Positions 1 through 10,193 of a DNA stretch of 64,000 nt are shown one piece after another. This DNA is from JAMLJG01 sp035327585 (GTDB lineage: Bacteria > Verrucomicrobiota > Kiritimatiellia > CAIVKH01): contig DAOLDD010000011.1 in NCBI GenBank assembly GCA_035327585.1, positions 36,697 to 100,696 on the forward strand, written 5' to 3'. The notes below the pieces were generated by a model. The model made no database searches and had not been told where the DNA came from. It saw nothing but the letters and a program-made list of their open reading frames with translations. The translations under genes and the position numbers were made by a program. Within the stretch, counting starts at the first letter, position 1. Every line of letters starts with the position of its first letter.

Positions 1-324
1 CCGGAAGCCGTCGCCGACTTGCGGCGGTACGGGACCGCGGACAACGGAGGTTGGATCGTGGGCGAGGCTTTCCTCAAGGAACTCGGCCGCCTTGCCCCGC
101 TGAAGGCCGTGCGTGCCGTGAAGCAACCGGTCCTGCTGGTCGCGGGGACGAACGATGAGACGGTCCCCATGCACCACGCCGCGGACTATCACCGTGTTTT
201 CACCCGGGCCGGTTCCCCTTGTTCGTTGCATGCGATCAAAGGAGCGGACCACACCTTTGCCTCGCGCGCGTGGACCGCCGAGGCGCTCGCGGTGACGGCG
301 CAGTGGTTCGTCCAGCACCTGTAG
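1..324 (+). CDS. Alpha/beta hydrolase, C-terminal part (partial at window edge)
   Basis: The reading frame is open from the first base of the window and stops at 324, so only the last 107 residues are seen. They fit the C-terminal half of a serine alpha/beta hydrolase of the prolyl-oligopeptidase/dienelactone-hydrolase type: a strand followed by GTNDETVP, where the Asp would be the acid of the triad, and GADHTF, where the His would be the base. The nucleophile elbow lies upstream of the window. Substrate cannot be told. It converges with the DUF4340 gene on the other strand, with a 66-base gap. Confidence 0.75.
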   Translation, partial: PEAVADLRRYGTADNGGWIVGEAFLKELGRLAPLKAVRAVKQPVLLVAGTNDETVPMHHAADYHRVFTRAGSPCSLHAIKGADHTFASRAWTAEALAVTAQWFVQHL

Positions 325-390
325 CAGTTCCTGCTGGTTCCGGAACGTTCAGCCGCCGCGTGCGCGGAGCGCCCGCGCCACCCACCCGGC

Positions 391-1524
391 TCAATCGTTT
401 CCGGGTGGTGCGTCCGCTTCTGGGGCGGGCGTGCGCTCCGATTGCGCCGCAATCAACTGGTCCCGCAGGAAGATGAATTTCTGCGCCTGGCTGAAGCTGA
501 AAACAAAGGTCCACGGGGAGACCTCGCGCTGCAGGCGCTCAACTTCGTTTCGCGTCGCGTTGCGCAGGGCGGCATCGGCGGACGCCGCCTCGGCATCGTC
601 CGTTTGCAGCGGGTCAGGCTCCTCATAATCGAAGGTCATCCACGCGTAGCGCGCGCTGGCATCGTCCGCCTGTGCTCCCAATTCGACCCGCGCAATCAGG
701 CCGTTGCTGGCGCGCGCGATCGCGACCTCGGCCTCCGCCCGGCCCAAGGTTTCATGGGGTATCGCCGGATCCACGACGGTTACCGCCGTGATCGCGCGGA
801 AGGCGCGGAACCAGATGTCGGCGCTGGCCCCATTGATGGGTTTGTCCTGCAGGATATTGATGCCTGTGAGCGCGCCGTCCGGCGCCCGCGAAATTGCGTA
901 CATCGCGTCGTTGGAAGGCACGGCCGTCATCATCGTGATGGCGTCCGGGCGCAGGTCGAACAACGCTGTTTCAATCCAATCGGAAGGGCGTCGGCGAATG
1001 TCCGTCAGAAAGGGTTCGACCAGCACGACAGGACCGCGTCCCGCACGGGCGTAGCGGCTGTCCGGCGGAGAGAAGGTGTTGGGCATGGCCGCCGCGGTGC
1101 GCGGGTTTCCGAACAGGACATCATCGGATAGCCGGCCGTCCGGGCCGTACAGTTTGACGCGCGCGGGGAAGTTCGTGCTGTCGTCGACGAGGCCGAATTC
1201 ACCCAGAACCGAGGTGCCCCCGCGCAGGACTTCCGCCACGCGAAGGTTGTCCATGCCGCGCAGGAGATCCGCGAGCTGGCTGAAGCGGGCCGGGAAGTTC
1301 CAGAGCGTTTCCACCGCCCAATCATCGCCTGTGCGCACCAATGTCACCTGCTGGGTTCCGCTTGAGATCTCAACCCGCGTGAGGGTGTTCACATCGGGAA
1401 TGGTTAGCAGGCGTTGTCCCGCCTCGGGCGGCGGAATCGCCTCCGGCCGACGCGCCAGCCACAGGGCCAGCACGCCCAGCACGGCGACGAGGGCGATCAG
1501 AATGAGCAGCGTACGTGGTTTCAT
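391..1524 (-). CDS. DUF4340 domain protein of an ABC export operon
   Basis: A 377-residue protein with one N-terminal membrane anchor (about residues 5-24) and a large extracytoplasmic part, the usual layout of DUF4340 proteins. It is the last gene of a four-gene minus-strand operon (ATPase, permease, GldG-like protein, DUF4340). DUF4340 genes are known to sit next to GldG-type ABC systems, where their role is not established. The start at 1524 lies 24 bases after the GldG-like gene. The tail after about residue 350 is low in complexity and rich in Ala, Glu and Pro. Confidence 0.8.
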   Translation of the reverse strand: MKPRTLLILIALVAVLGVLALWLARRPEAIPPPEAGQRLLTIPDVNTLTRVEISSGTQQVTLVRTGDDWAVETLWNFPARFSQLADLLRGMDNLRVAEVLRGGTSVLGEFGLVDDSTNFPARVKLYGPDGRLSDDVLFGNPRTAAAMPNTFSPPDSRYARAGRGPVVLVEPFLTDIRRRPSDWIETALFDLRPDAITMMTAVPSNDAMYAISRAPDGALTGINILQDKPINGASADIWFRAFRAITAVTVVDPAIPHETLGRAEAEVAIARASNGLIARVELGAQADDASARYAWMTFDYEEPDPLQTDDAEAASADAALRNATRNEVERLQREVSPWTFVFSFSQAQKFIFLRDQLIAAQSERTPAPEADAPPGND

Positions 1525-1548
1525 GGGTCGATCTCCGAAATTAGGCGC

Positions 1549-3435
1549 CTATCCCCGCGCACCGCGCCGCCGCCGCCATCCATGCACCAGGCCGAACAGG
1601 ATGACGAGCGCCGGCATCGCCCCGATGTTCGCGGCCTTTACCCAGAGGCCCAGCTTTTCGATTTCGCCGCGCAGGTTCTTCCGCACACCGCGAAGCTGGC
1701 GCTGGGTCTCCGACAGTTGCGAACGAAAATTTTCAATTTCAAGCCGCTGTTCAGGCGACACGATCAACTTTTGGTCGGCGTCCTTGCCCGCCTGCAATTC
1801 ATCAATCCGCATCTGCGTAAGGCGCAGTTGTTCCTGCAATTTCAACTCCTCCTGGCGCCAGCGTTCCTGGGCTTCCGCCTGGAGGTCCAGCACCCGCTGG
1901 AAAGGTCGGTCGAACGTGCTCCGACCCCGGAGCGCGAGCAGCGCATCGCCGCCGGCCAACTGCCCGGCGAGGTTGGCGGCGAAATTGATGTTGTCGTTAA
2001 TCAACTGGTACACACCGCGCCCGTACATCGGCAGACTGCGAGCCGCGAACGCATCGAAGAGACCGTCCACATCCGCGACGAGTACGATCGTTGTCTCCTT
2101 TTCACTTTCCGCCCGGTGCGGCGCCTCGTCCGGCGTGCCCGCGGGGCCCGGTTGGTCGGGATTTTCGGGGCGTCCTTCGGGGAAGGCTGTTTTGAAACGT
2201 CCCGCGACGCGCACGGCGAGATGGAGCGGTACGGCCTCCTCGCGGAAGGAGGAAAACCCCATCGCCGTTCCCATCGACGCCTCGGCGCTGCTCATGCTGC
2301 CCGCCTCCGCGCTCGCGGTGATCAGCGGCGTGACCGTGACGCCGTCGACGGGCTCCACGCGAAACCAGCCGGCCATCGGCATCTGCATGAGATTCAACGC
2401 GGCGATGGCGACATCGGTCTTGTTAAAGTTCTCGGGGCGCAACGTGAGCCAGCCGCGGTGCCGGTCAATCCGCCCGTCCGGCATCGTAACCCGCGTCGCC
2501 GCGCGCGGGTCCGCCACCACGCGGTCGGCCTCCATCGTGACGCCCCACGCGGAGGTGAGCCGGTTGAGTTCCGAGCGGACCTGGAAGGGGTCGCGGAGCT
2601 GCCTGCTTTGCGATTCCAGCTCGGTGAGGCACTGCGGGTCGAGGAAGGCGATCAGGCGTCCGCCGCGCAGGACAAATTGATCCAGCGCATACATCGCCGC
2701 GTCGGGAATATTGCGCGGGTGCACGACCAGCACGGTTTCGATATCCGCCGGCACCTCGCGCAGGGAGCCGGGCAATTCCACCAGCTCCGCAATGGCGCGG
2801 ATTTCCTGCAGCGCGATCCACGGCGGCTGTTCGCGGCCCATCGACCAGGGCATGCCTGCCGTACCCATGATCGGCAGGGGACTGATCACGCCGAGTTTCG
2901 GCTTCTCCGTGATCGTCACTTCGTGGATGAGCCGGGTGACGAGAAATTCGAGTTGCGGCTCGTCCGCCGGCGAAAAGAACGGAATCACCGATTGCCGTGC
3001 GCCCGACATCGCGACGAGACCCAAATAGACCGGATCGCGGTCGCCCGCCGCGTCAAGGCGCGTGGCGGAAAGTCCGTAGCGCTGCGCCCATTCCTCCGCG
3101 TCGGAGTCGGGTCTCGGGTCGAGTATCTCCAGCGTCAGCCGCCTGCCGCCCGCCGTCTGGTATTCACGCAGCAGGTCGACGATCCGTCGTCCGTATTGTT
3201 TGAACTGCTGCGGCGCCTGGTCCGCGCTGCGGCTGTAATAAAGTTTCAGCGTCACGTCGCGGCCGAGCCCGGCGACGAGCTGGCGCGTTCCCGGCGACAG
3301 GGTGTAGAGCGCGTCCGCCGTCAGGTCCGCGCGCACCCGCACGGCGCCCGCCACGACATTCAACAAGACCAGCGCAACGAGGGCCACAAGAAGGCCCGCC
3401 GCGCCGGTCGCCAGTTTGAATCGATTGGATTTCAT
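1549..3435 (-). CDS. GldG-like ABC transporter auxiliary protein
   Basis: A 628-residue protein matching the Gldg/ABC_transp_aux family: a first membrane helix (about residues 9-31), then the family-typical stretch reading LTADALYTLSPGTRQLV, a long extracytoplasmic domain, a coiled coil at about 535-600 rich in Gln/Glu/Arg, and a second membrane helix near 605-620 ending in a basic tail. In Bacteroidetes the homologue works in gliding motility, but the same ABC set is widespread in non-gliding bacteria, so the exported substrate is unknown. It sits 7 bases from the permease gene and is clearly cotranscribed. Confidence 0.85.
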   Translation of the reverse strand: MKSNRFKLATGAAGLLVALVALVLLNVVAGAVRVRADLTADALYTLSPGTRQLVAGLGRDVTLKLYYSRSADQAPQQFKQYGRRIVDLLREYQTAGGRRLTLEILDPRPDSDAEEWAQRYGLSATRLDAAGDRDPVYLGLVAMSGARQSVIPFFSPADEPQLEFLVTRLIHEVTITEKPKLGVISPLPIMGTAGMPWSMGREQPPWIALQEIRAIAELVELPGSLREVPADIETVLVVHPRNIPDAAMYALDQFVLRGGRLIAFLDPQCLTELESQSRQLRDPFQVRSELNRLTSAWGVTMEADRVVADPRAATRVTMPDGRIDRHRGWLTLRPENFNKTDVAIAALNLMQMPMAGWFRVEPVDGVTVTPLITASAEAGSMSSAEASMGTAMGFSSFREEAVPLHLAVRVAGRFKTAFPEGRPENPDQPGPAGTPDEAPHRAESEKETTIVLVADVDGLFDAFAARSLPMYGRGVYQLINDNINFAANLAGQLAGGDALLALRGRSTFDRPFQRVLDLQAEAQERWRQEELKLQEQLRLTQMRIDELQAGKDADQKLIVSPEQRLEIENFRSQLSETQRQLRGVRKNLRGEIEKLGLWVKAANIGAMPALVILFGLVHGWRRRRGARG

Positions 3436-3442
3436 CGTCCGC

Positions 3443-4177
3443 TCACTTGCTCTTGCGATTATCCAGCGCCACGTGCGTGGCCATCATCATGAAGACGATC
3501 ACGCTGGCGAAATACAGCAGGTCGCGCAGGTCGACCACGCCGCGCTGTAGTTGTTCGTAGTGCGTGCTGAAGCTGAACCCCGCGACCACGTCGACGAACC
3601 AAGTCGGGGCGAAGGCGTACAGCGCGTCCGTCACTGGCGGATAACCGGCGAGCAGCAGGAATAGCCCGATCACCGCCGCGAGGATGAAGCTGATCACCTG
3701 GTTCCGTGTCAGCGCGGAGGTCAGCGCGCCAATCGCCAGATAGGCCCCCGCGAGCAGCGCGCTGCCGATGTAGCCGGTCACGATCGGGCCCGCGTCGGGG
3801 TTCCCCAGATAATACGCCGTCGCGACGACGGGGAAGGTGAGCGCCAGCGCCAGCAGCACGAACAGCCAAGCCGCGAGGAACTTCCCTAGAATCGCCTGCG
3901 CCGTCGTGACCGGCAGGGTCAGCAGCAGTTCGAGCGTACCCGTGCGGCGTTCCTCCGCCCAGAGCCGCATCGCGACCGCCGGCACGAGGATCAGGTAGAG
4001 CCAGGGGTGCCAGAAGAAAAAGCGATCCAGATTCGCCTGCCCGGCCTCGAAGAAGCGGCTCACGTTGAACGTGAAAAAAGCCGACAGCACGAGGAAGATC
4101 ACGATGAACACGTAGGCGACCGGCGAGTTGAAATAGGCCCGCCACTCGCGCTTGAGAATGGTAAGGATGGGGCTCAT
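3443..4177 (-). CDS. ABC-2 type permease
   Basis: A 244-residue polytopic membrane protein with about six helices, including a hydrophobic pair near residues 20-40 and a Gly/Ala-rich block at 135-185. The N-terminus (ILKREWRAYFNSPVAYVFI) and the motif RRTGTLELLLTLPV are characteristic of ABC-2 permeases of the Gld/Nos type. The start codon overlaps the ATPase stop by four bases (ATGA), showing translational coupling. It should form the channel with the ATPase encoded just upstream in the operon. Confidence 0.88.
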   Translation of the reverse strand: MSPILTILKREWRAYFNSPVAYVFIVIFLVLSAFFTFNVSRFFEAGQANLDRFFFWHPWLYLILVPAVAMRLWAEERRTGTLELLLTLPVTTAQAILGKFLAAWLFVLLALALTFPVVATAYYLGNPDAGPIVTGYIGSALLAGAYLAIGALTSALTRNQVISFILAAVIGLFLLLAGYPPVTDALYAFAPTWFVDVVAGFSFSTHYEQLQRGVVDLRDLLYFASVIVFMMMATHVALDNRKSK

Positions 4178-4902
4178 TTCGCGCCTCCCGCCACGTCCGC
4201 GGTCGTCGTCAGGCGGCGGAAGACCGCGTCCAGCGAACCTTGCTTCTTCAATTCAGCCGGCGTGCTGTCGGCGACGAGCTGGCCGCCGCTGATGATGATC
4301 GCGCGCGTGCAGATCGCCTCGACCTCCTCGAGAATGTGCGTGGAGAAGATGATGACCTTTTCGCGCGCCATCTCCTGGATCATGGTGCGAACGACGTATT
4401 TCTGGTTCGGGTCGAGCCCTTCCGTCGGCTCGTCGAGAATCAGCACCGGCGGATCGTGCAGGATCGCCTGCGCGAAGCAGGTGCGCTGGCGATAGCCTTT
4501 GGAGAGGGTTTCAATGGGCTGGCGTCGCACGCCGGTGAGGATGCACTTTTCGAGCGCGGCCTCGACGCGTTGACGCGCCTCCGCGCCGGTGAACCCGCGC
4601 ATCGCCGCGATGAACGCGAGGAATTCCTCCACCGTCATGTCCCCGTAGGACGGTGCGTTTTCCGGCAGGTAACCGAGCCGCTTGCGGGCTTCGACCGGAT
4701 GCTCCGCGACATCGAACCCGGCCACGTAGGCCTGGCCGGACGTGGGGGCCAGATAGCCCGTGATCATGCGCATCGTCGTCGTTTTTCCGGCGCCATTCGG
4801 CCCGAGGAATCCGAGGACTTCGCCCGGCTTCACTTCAAATGAGACGCCGCGCACCGCCGTGCGCGCGCCGAACGATTTGACCAGCTTGTCGACTTTGATC
4901 AT
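4174..4902 (-). CDS. ABC transporter ATP-binding protein
   Basis: A 242-residue ATPase that energises the ABC-2 permease encoded next. Visible motifs: Walker A GPNGAGKTT at residues 34-42, a signature loop written LSKGYRQR in place of LSGGQ (common in the ABC-2 exporter subfamily), and Walker B VLILDEPTEGLD. The start MIKVDKLVKSF is chosen because it aligns with the family; the open frame goes 26 codons further up without family character. An AGGAGG lies 18 bases upstream of this ATG, which is long for a ribosome-binding site. First gene of the operon. Confidence 0.92.
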   Translation of the reverse strand: MIKVDKLVKSFGARTAVRGVSFEVKPGEVLGFLGPNGAGKTTTMRMITGYLAPTSGQAYVAGFDVAEHPVEARKRLGYLPENAPSYGDMTVEEFLAFIAAMRGFTGAEARQRVEAALEKCILTGVRRQPIETLSKGYRQRTCFAQAILHDPPVLILDEPTEGLDPNQKYVVRTMIQEMAREKVIIFSTHILEEVEAICTRAIIISGGQLVADSTPAELKKQGSLDAVFRRLTTTADVAGGAK

Positions 4903-4988
4903 ACAGCGACTGCGTCGCGACCTCCTTGTACCGACAGCGCATTTCGACAGGCCGTCCCGCCGCGCGTTCAAAATTTTCAATGGCTGTA

Positions 4989-5038
4989 AAATACAGACGT
5001 TGGAAGCGTCCGCGAAGTGTTTTTACAGACGTTGGAAT
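4989..5038 (+). repeat. Paired TTTACAGACGTTG element, locus 1
   Basis: Two direct copies of ACAGACGTTGGAA, at 4993-5005 and 5025-5037, 32 bp apart, each preceded by an A/T run. The same pair occurs at three other places in the window with spacing 31-32 bp. It lies upstream of the ABC export operon, pointing away from it. Confidence 0.85.
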
Positions 5039-5049
5039 TTTATGCGCCC

Positions 5050-5213
5050 GGCGTAGCCTACAGAACTTCCGCTCCGTCCGCGCAAGGCGGACGGGGGCGG
5101 CGAGTCGTGCCGTGGACGGCGTAGCCGACGGAACTTCCGCTCCGTCCGCGCAAGGCGGACGGGGGCGGGGAGTCGTGCCGTGGACGGCGTAGCCGACAGA
5201 ACTTCCGCTCCCT
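5050..5213. repeat. 68-bp tandem repeat, about 2.4 copies
   Basis: GGCGTAGCC begins units at 5050, 5118 and 5186, a period of exactly 68 bp; the third unit is cut off after about 28 bp. Each full unit contains the hairpin CCGTCCGC-GCAAG-GCGGACGG. It is non-coding. Confidence 0.9.
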
Positions 5214-5302
5214 CCGTCGCGCTTCGCGCTCCGGGCGGCTCCTGCCGGCTTGCCCGGCAGGGGAGGAAGTTCCCATGCGATGCGCGCGGGTGATCCGCCA
5301 CC

Positions 5303-7969
5303 TTATTCAGGGATTCGGGCGCGCAGGAAAAAGGCGCCCGCCTCCGCGGGGGGCGGGGCAATGGGCAGGACCTGCTGGCCGGCGGGGGGCTGGATGTTGG
5401 TGAGATAGAGCCAGGCGGCGGGCTGGGCGAGGTTGGTGGTGAAGTACACGTCGTACGCGCGGTCACCGGCGGCGGACCATCGAAATTCGAGGCCACCGGG
5501 CGTGGTGACGAGATCCGCGGCGAGGACGGACTGCGCGTTGGTCGGCTGCGTGTTGGCGACGTACTCGTGGCGATTGTCGTAGCCGTCGCCGTCCGGGTCG
5601 TCGTCCGGCGCAGGCGCGAGGGCGTCGCCGAAATGTTGGTGGCTCCAGCCGTTTGGCAGGCCGTTGAAGGTGTAGTCGGCCCAGGGCATTAACACGGGCG
5701 CGGGGGTGAGCGTCAGCGTGTTGAACGCGTAGTTCCCATTTCCATCTTTCGCGCCGTAGGCCCGGCTGCCGATAACGACACCGGACAGGTAGCGATCCGT
5801 CCCGTTGGTGCTGCGGGAGACGATGACGCCGGCAATGGTCAGGCAGTCGATCGACCGGGCGCCGTTCGGCGCGTTCAGTGCGCTCCACGGGATCGCGCAT
5901 TCCCAGCGGTCGGTGCGTCGGTTGCCGTCGTCGTTCACGGTTGTGGTGGGGACCTGGTTGGTGCCGTCGAATTGCGAGAGCTGTGCGCCGGGGACGGCGG
6001 GGAAGGTGCCGGAGTTCGTGCCGATGTAGAAAATGCCCTGGCCGAAGTTATAGCCATCGGCACCGAAGCTGAAATTCGAGAAGGATCCGCCGTCGCCATA
6101 TTCGTCGCCGTAGAGGATGGCGATATCCATCGGCTCGGTGAACGCGAGGTTGTGCAGGTAGTCGAGCAATTGCGGGGGACCGCTTTTATGCCAGAGATTG
6201 AAGGCGTTGTCCCCGAGGGTATCCACGCCGATGAACAGGGCGAGGGCGTTGTTCGTGCTGCTGGTGGAAAGAAAAGTGTCCACGCCTCCGAGGTAGAGGT
6301 TCGTGGAGTCGTAGTTGAAGTAGAGGCGGCCGAATGTGCCAAATCCGGTTTTGGGTTCCAGTGGAACGAGTGCGCCGCCGCTGAGGTTGAAATCAAAGTT
6401 GTCGCCCACGTTGTTGGGCGAGCCGCCGCCGGTGATGACGGGGGACCCGGGTGCGACCACGGGAAGCGCGGGCGCCGCGGGTGGCGATGAGGTGGGCGCG
6501 GCGAGCAGGGCCTGCCAGTTCAGGGGAAGGGCGGGGTTGCCAAAGGTGTGGTTGCTGTGCCACATCTCGTCCTGATTCCGGAAGGCAAAAGCGATTCGCT
6601 GGGTCGCGGCGGGCGGGACGACGGTGTCGATGAACCAGCGGCCCGTGCCGGGCTCGTTGGTCATCGGCGCGTCCAACACGGCGCTGGAAAAGGCGTCGAT
6701 GCCGAGGTGGATGTGGATCTGCGTCGCGCCCGCGAGCGGGCCGAGGTCGGCGTCGTACGTGATGCGTACCGGCTGGCCGGTCTGTGGGAAGGCGGGCGCG
6801 ACGCGGACAATGCGGCCGCGGTTCGTCAGGGTGAGTGAATCCATCAACGCGCCGTCCCAGCGGAGCGCTTCCAGCTCCAGGATGGAGCCATTAAAATCGA
6901 GTTCGACGAAATGGTAGGCGGTGGACGATACGACGCCGACCGGAACATCCTTGGGGCTTGTCGGGTTGCCGCCGCCACCGCCGGTGGTGATGTAGTAGGC
7001 GCCGCGGTGCGGGCCGGACCGTTCGTACAGGTGGTTGTGTCCCGAGAAGACGATGTCCGCGCCGTACATGGAGATCAGCGGCACGAAGTTGCTGTAGGCC
7101 GGCTGGTAGCGGCTGTGTTTGTCGGTCCACGTGTAGACCGTGCGGTGCCAGTAGACGAAGGTCCAAAAGATGTTGGTGTTGTTGGCGGCGGCTTGCAGTG
7201 AGCGGGCGAGGAAATCGCGCTGGCCCGCGGGATCGTCCTCCGAGTTCAGCGCAATGAAGTGGCTGTGACCGTAGGTGTAGTCGTAGTAGCGTCCGTTGCC
7301 GGGTGCAGGCGGCACCGTAAAGAGGCCGAAGAAGTGCGAGCCGTCGTGCGGATAGGTGAACCATTCGTGGTTGCCCATCACGGGCATGATGGGCGCACGG
7401 GCGAGCAGTTCTTTTTCGCGCTCGAACCAGTCCTCCCAGAGCCACCAATCGTTGTCCCAGACGAGGTCGCCAACAACGATGTAGAAATCCGGCGCGCGGT
7501 TGGTCACCAAGGCGATGACTTTCGAGTGGTTGGTGGCGGGGTCGAAGATCCATGGCGCGCTGCCGTTGAGTACTGGCTGTTGCGTATCGGCGAAGACGGC
7601 GACACGATACGAACCGGTTGTCCCAACCGGCGCCGTTTTGAAGGATGAAATCGGGGAGGAAAACCCGTCGTCCGACGCGGCCTGGTAATGGTAGCGCGTG
7701 CCCGGCGCGAGATCGCGCAGGGTGAAGACGTGGCGGAGCACGCAATCGCCGTTATGGACCGTGGTCCCGAGGTTGGTCGTGAGACCGTAGTGAACCGTGC
7801 CGCGTCCCGGTGCGTCACGCTCCCAGGACAGGTTAACGGTGGTGCGCGGGTCTTCCGACCAGCTCATGTAGGGCGGAATGTTTCGCGCCCATCCCGGGTC
7901 CGGCCAGCCCAACCCCGCGAGCAGCACGACGCCCGCCATCCGATTCCGCGTGCAGAAAATGCGCCTCAT
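5303..7969 (-). CDS. Secreted purple-acid-phosphatase-like metallophosphoesterase
   Basis: An 888-residue exported protein. A signal peptide (basic start, hydrophobic core, cleavage near residue 28) is followed by a fibronectin-III-like domain (about 32-115) as in purple acid phosphatases, then a calcineurin-like metallophosphatase domain with D128 (FADTQQ), GDLVWDND 167-174, GNHEW 199-203, H275 and SGHNHLYER 309-317, a full set of metal ligands. The remaining 500 residues are beta-rich and repeat-like, with a DDDPDGDGYDNRHEY segment of the calcium-binding thrombospondin-3 kind. The frame runs on to 8296 but that part is antisense to purH; I took the ATG before the signal peptide (alternatives 7996 and 8026). 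Likely cell-surface phosphomonoesterase or nucleotidase. Confidence 0.8.
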   Translation of the reverse strand: MRRIFCTRNRMAGVVLLAGLGWPDPGWARNIPPYMSWSEDPRTTVNLSWERDAPGRGTVHYGLTTNLGTTVHNGDCVLRHVFTLRDLAPGTRYHYQAASDDGFSSPISSFKTAPVGTTGSYRVAVFADTQQPVLNGSAPWIFDPATNHSKVIALVTNRAPDFYIVVGDLVWDNDWWLWEDWFEREKELLARAPIMPVMGNHEWFTYPHDGSHFFGLFTVPPAPGNGRYYDYTYGHSHFIALNSEDDPAGQRDFLARSLQAAANNTNIFWTFVYWHRTVYTWTDKHSRYQPAYSNFVPLISMYGADIVFSGHNHLYERSGPHRGAYYITTGGGGGNPTSPKDVPVGVVSSTAYHFVELDFNGSILELEALRWDGALMDSLTLTNRGRIVRVAPAFPQTGQPVRITYDADLGPLAGATQIHIHLGIDAFSSAVLDAPMTNEPGTGRWFIDTVVPPAATQRIAFAFRNQDEMWHSNHTFGNPALPLNWQALLAAPTSSPPAAPALPVVAPGSPVITGGGSPNNVGDNFDFNLSGGALVPLEPKTGFGTFGRLYFNYDSTNLYLGGVDTFLSTSSTNNALALFIGVDTLGDNAFNLWHKSGPPQLLDYLHNLAFTEPMDIAILYGDEYGDGGSFSNFSFGADGYNFGQGIFYIGTNSGTFPAVPGAQLSQFDGTNQVPTTTVNDDGNRRTDRWECAIPWSALNAPNGARSIDCLTIAGVIVSRSTNGTDRYLSGVVIGSRAYGAKDGNGNYAFNTLTLTPAPVLMPWADYTFNGLPNGWSHQHFGDALAPAPDDDPDGDGYDNRHEYVANTQPTNAQSVLAADLVTTPGGLEFRWSAAGDRAYDVYFTTNLAQPAAWLYLTNIQPPAGQQVLPIAPPPAEAGAFFLRARIPE

Positions 7970-8115
7970 GCGAAGAATATAGGTCTGCGCGCGCATATCC
8001 GATATGGCATTAACTGACTTTCCCATGGCCAAAACGCACGGAGAGGGAATAGCCAACGCCTCTTTCGATCGTGCGAGGGGGAGGGGCGCGTCGAGACGGA
8101 TTCTTCGCGAATATC

Positions 8116-9744
<1,629 letters not shown>

Positions 9745-9751
9745 TGGAAAC

Positions 9752-9784
9752 AACCACGGATGGACACGGATTTACACGGATGAA
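9752..9784. repeat. CCACGGAT word repeat, left of the GxxExxY gene
   Basis: A run of three 12-base words of the form CACGGATnnA, starting AACCACGGATGGACACGGAT. An inverted counterpart lies at 10164-10193, so the two bracket the GxxExxY pseudogene. Confidence 0.85.
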
Positions 9785-9786
9785 AC

Positions 9787-10175
9787 TTAGAGAACAATGC
9801 GGTCCCAATCCAGCTTTGGGTTTGAAAAATTAAGTAGAAGGCCGACCTTCAACCCTGTGATGCGTAGATAATTAAGCATCTGTCCCCGCTCCACATCAGT
9901 GATCCGTTCAACGGTCTTGGTGTCAACCACCACTTTTCAAAGCAGACCAAATCTGGAATAAAGGTGCCCACACTACGCCCTTTGTACGTGATGGGATAAA
10001 CGGGTTGTTGCATGAACGGAATGCCGCGCAATTCGAGTTCCACGACCAGTGCGTTTTCATAAGGCTTTTCATGAAAGCCGTGGCCGATCTGGTTGAGGAC
10101 TTCCATGGCAGCCCCAATTATAGCGTGCGTTTCTTCCGCATGGATGAGTTTGGACGCCTTGGATTCCGTGTTCAT
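9787..10175 (-). pseudogene. GxxExxY protein gene, broken by a one-base frameshift
   Basis: The first 80 residues match the GxxExxY family (IIGAAMEVLNQIGHGFHEKPYENAL, YKGRSVGTFIPDLVCFEK). The frame then runs into unrelated residues and stops at 9849. Reading on in another frame from about 9934 restores the family sequence, VVDTKTVERITDVERGQ then MLNYLRITGLKVGLLLNFS, to a stop at 9787-9789. A single missing C on the plus strand (CACTTTT where CACCTTTT is expected, near 9933) explains it. Function of the family is unknown. It may be a real pseudogene or an assembly error; the sequence alone cannot tell. Confidence 0.85.
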
Positions 10176-10193
10176 CCGTGTTGATCCGTGGTT
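10164..10193. repeat. CCACGGAT word repeat, right of the GxxExxY gene, inverted
   Basis: Three words of CCGTGTTnAT type, the inverse of the repeat at 9752-9784. It covers the GxxExxY start codon and touches the stop codon of purM (10192). Confidence 0.8.

Larger units (their letters stand above)
4903..5302. other. Intergenic region with paired 17-mer element and tandem repeat
   Basis: Four hundred bases without a credible gene. It holds two direct copies of the ACAGACGTTG element (4993 and 5025), a 68-bp tandem repeat (5050-5213), and further GC-rich palindromic sequence such as CTGCCGGCTTGCCCGGCAG near 5243-5261. The open frames here are repeat translations. The promoter of the ABC operon should lie here, but I see no convincing -10/-35. 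Confidence 0.6.

Noticed and set aside
1414..3492. 692-codon plus-strand open frame
   Set aside because: It lies antisense to the GldG-like gene, has Arg/His-rich shadow composition and no family features.
4989..5038. CRISPR array from the paired ACAGACGTTG copies
   Set aside because: Only two copies per locus, very short repeat, no cas genes, and the linker is partly conserved between loci.
5057..5276. Small minus-strand proteins of about 70 residues
   Set aside because: Translations of the 68-bp tandem repeat.
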